From the NCBI GenBank assembly GCA_002386065.1, contig DGES01000101.1, positions 1,750 to 20,622 of the forward strand: a stretch of 18,873 bases of DNA, in the 5' to 3' direction. Under the pieces are notes generated by a model that ran no database searches, had not been told where the DNA came from, and saw only the letters and a list, made by a program, of their open reading frames with translations. Both the position numbers and the translations under genes were made by a program. Position 1 is the stretch's first letter. Each line of letters starts with the position of its first letter. Source of the stretch: Firmicutes bacterium UBA3920 (GTDB lineage Bacteria > Bacillota > Clostridia > Caldicoprobacterales > Xylanivirgaceae). This document shows, one piece after another, positions 17,835 through 18,873 of this stretch.

Positions 17835-17862
17835 ATAATAGCACAGTGGTATATAATGTCAA
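17835..17862 (-). promoter_or_regulatory. Sigma-A-type promoter of the phasin-like gene
   Basis: The -35 TTGACA (17857-17862) is perfect; the -10 TATTAT (17835-17840) matches 5 of 6, with a 16-nt spacer. The -35 box contains the TGA stop of the upstream SWIM gene (17859-17861). Transcription would begin near 17828, about 33 nt before the start codon. Confidence 0.8.
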
Positions 17863-18671
17863 GAGTTATCATATGCAATATTTAATGCCTTTAATCTGAC
17901 CCTTTTATAACTAGATTCTATCTGCCTTATCATATCTCCTTTCCCCTGAATAAAAGGAGGATCACCTAGCCGTTTCAATATGGACTCATCCACAATAGGG
18001 GATGTTACATTTATGTCAATAGAGCTATCTCCCTGCATATCCCAATATCTATCCATAATATAAGTGCTGTCAAATTCTCCTTCTTCATCCAATGGACCTT
18101 TCTCCATGTCAGTATAATTCTTCTCTGTACTTTGAATAGTTCTACGCTCCCTAAGTCCTGCTATCAATCTTTCCCTATCCAAACCCCGTAATTCAAATAA
18201 CAAAAATGGATCCTCATCTAGCACTGAAGTTAACATATAATATACTGTTGCAATATGCCTACATGGGCCCCCCAGTTCTGAACAGGAACAACTTGAATAT
18301 ACGTCATTTATATCAGTGGGAAACAAAGACAGATCTAACTTCTCAAATATCTCTTCTATATCCTCTGGCATTTCACCTACAAAGAGCTTAGTAATATATA
18401 TGGCCTTATTTGCCATATTATCGAGTATCATCTCCCACACTTCATCCTTAAACATTGCAAGTCCAACCTTTACTCTATATGAAATCTGATCATTATCTAT
18501 TACTTTGGCATTAATCAAACCAGAGGATATATTCATAGAAAGTACATTTCCCCTTCTAGCATAATTCCGTCCTCTAGTTATTCTAGTATCCCAACCAAAT
18601 GATTCCAGTTTTTCTATCCATCGCTTACCCCACCATGTAGTCCCAAATTTATATTGCACCTGTTCTGCCAT
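17859..18671 (-). CDS. SWIM zinc-finger protein
   Basis: 270 residues with a SWIM zinc-binding motif CSCSELGGPCRH (C128, C130, C137, H139). The N-terminal YKFGTTWWGKRWIEKLE and GRNYARRGNVLSMNI are typical of proteins encoded with SNF2-family helicases. The C-terminal 100 residues are acidic and of low conservation. ATG 18671 follows GGAGG, 1 nt after the helicase stop, so the two are surely co-translated. By family it probably binds nucleic acid or a protein partner with the helicase; the process is unknown. Confidence 0.93.
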   Translation of the reverse strand: MAEQVQYKFGTTWWGKRWIEKLESFGWDTRITRGRNYARRGNVLSMNISSGLINAKVIDNDQISYRVKVGLAMFKDEVWEMILDNMANKAIYITKLFVGEMPEDIEEIFEKLDLSLFPTDINDVYSSCSCSELGGPCRHIATVYYMLTSVLDEDPFLLFELRGLDRERLIAGLRERRTIQSTEKNYTDMEKGPLDEEGEFDSTYIMDRYWDMQGDSSIDINVTSPIVDESILKRLGDPPFIQGKGDMIRQIESSYKRVRLKALNIAYDNS

Positions 18672-18672
18672 A

Positions 18673-18873
18673 TTATTGCCCTCCTTCTTCCTCTAGAAAT
18701 ATGCTCTGGTCTAGTTCAATGAGTTCTCTAAGCTCTTCATCATCAAATTCAGTAATCCATGCCTCACCGCTACCTATTATCGACTGTGCCAATCCCTTCT
18801 TTTTTTCTATTATTGCATCTATTCTTTCCTCCAATGTCCCTGAACATATAAATTTATAAACCTGTACATTTTG
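18673..18873 (-). CDS. SNF2-family helicase, C-terminal end only
   Basis: The last 66 codons of a gene that enters from the right edge. VQVYKFICSGTLEERI, then KKKGLAQSIIGSGEAWI and DEEELREL-like acidic residues, are the characteristic C-terminus of bacterial SNF2/DEAD-like helicases. The remaining catalytic domains are outside the window. The adjacent SWIM gene supports the call. Confidence 0.85.
   Translation of the reverse strand, partial: QNVQVYKFICSGTLEERIDAIIEKKKGLAQSIIGSGEAWITEFDDEELRELIELDQSIFLEEEGGQ

Overview
The window looks like chromosome of a low-GC, Gram-positive-type Clostridia-like bacterium (Bacillota). The sequence is AT-rich, with heavy use of ATA (Ile) and AGA/AGG (Arg) codons. 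Shine-Dalgarno sites are strong (GGAGG/GAGGAG), GTG and TTG starts occur, and intrinsic terminators are present. Species cannot be named from sequence alone. All supported genes are on the minus strand, so transcription runs from high to low coordinates. No RNA genes, insertion sequences or CRISPR arrays were seen.

Right end (18873 to 17859): the last 66 codons of a SNF2-family helicase, followed 1 nt later by a SWIM zinc-finger protein, the usual partner of such helicases. A good sigma-A-like promoter, whose -35 box contains the SWIM stop codon, then drives a small phasin-like coiled-coil protein. An intrinsic terminator follows, with almost no gap before an AarF/UbiB/ABC1 kinase-like protein. 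Next come a P-type Ca2+-ATPase (TTG start) and a solitary ECF-transporter S component, closed by a hairpin terminator at about 12.5 kb. The 298-bp gap 12268-12565 holds that terminator, a likely promoter and an AT-rich leader.

Left two thirds (12267 to 1): one long operon of eight tightly packed genes, cut by the left edge. In transcription order it encodes: a secreted/membrane protein with a glutamine-amidotransferase-like fold (844 aa); an ABC-transporter ATPase; an ABC-2-type permease; a membrane protein with a coiled coil and a Gly-rich repeat; a MoxR-family AAA+ ATPase; a DUF58 protein; a BatA-like VWA membrane protein; and a large membrane protein with two VWA domains flanking a GATase-like domain. 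Neighbouring genes overlap or are at most 13 nt apart.

The MoxR-DUF58-VWA core resembles Bat/MoxR-type AAA+/VWA chaperone modules. Its fusion in one operon with a GldA/F/G-like ABC transporter (ATPase, permease, large auxiliary protein) is the most interesting feature. I infer an envelope-located machine in which a cytoplasmic AAA+ ATPase and DUF58 adaptor work with membrane VWA proteins and an ABC transporter. Its substrate cannot be told from the sequence.
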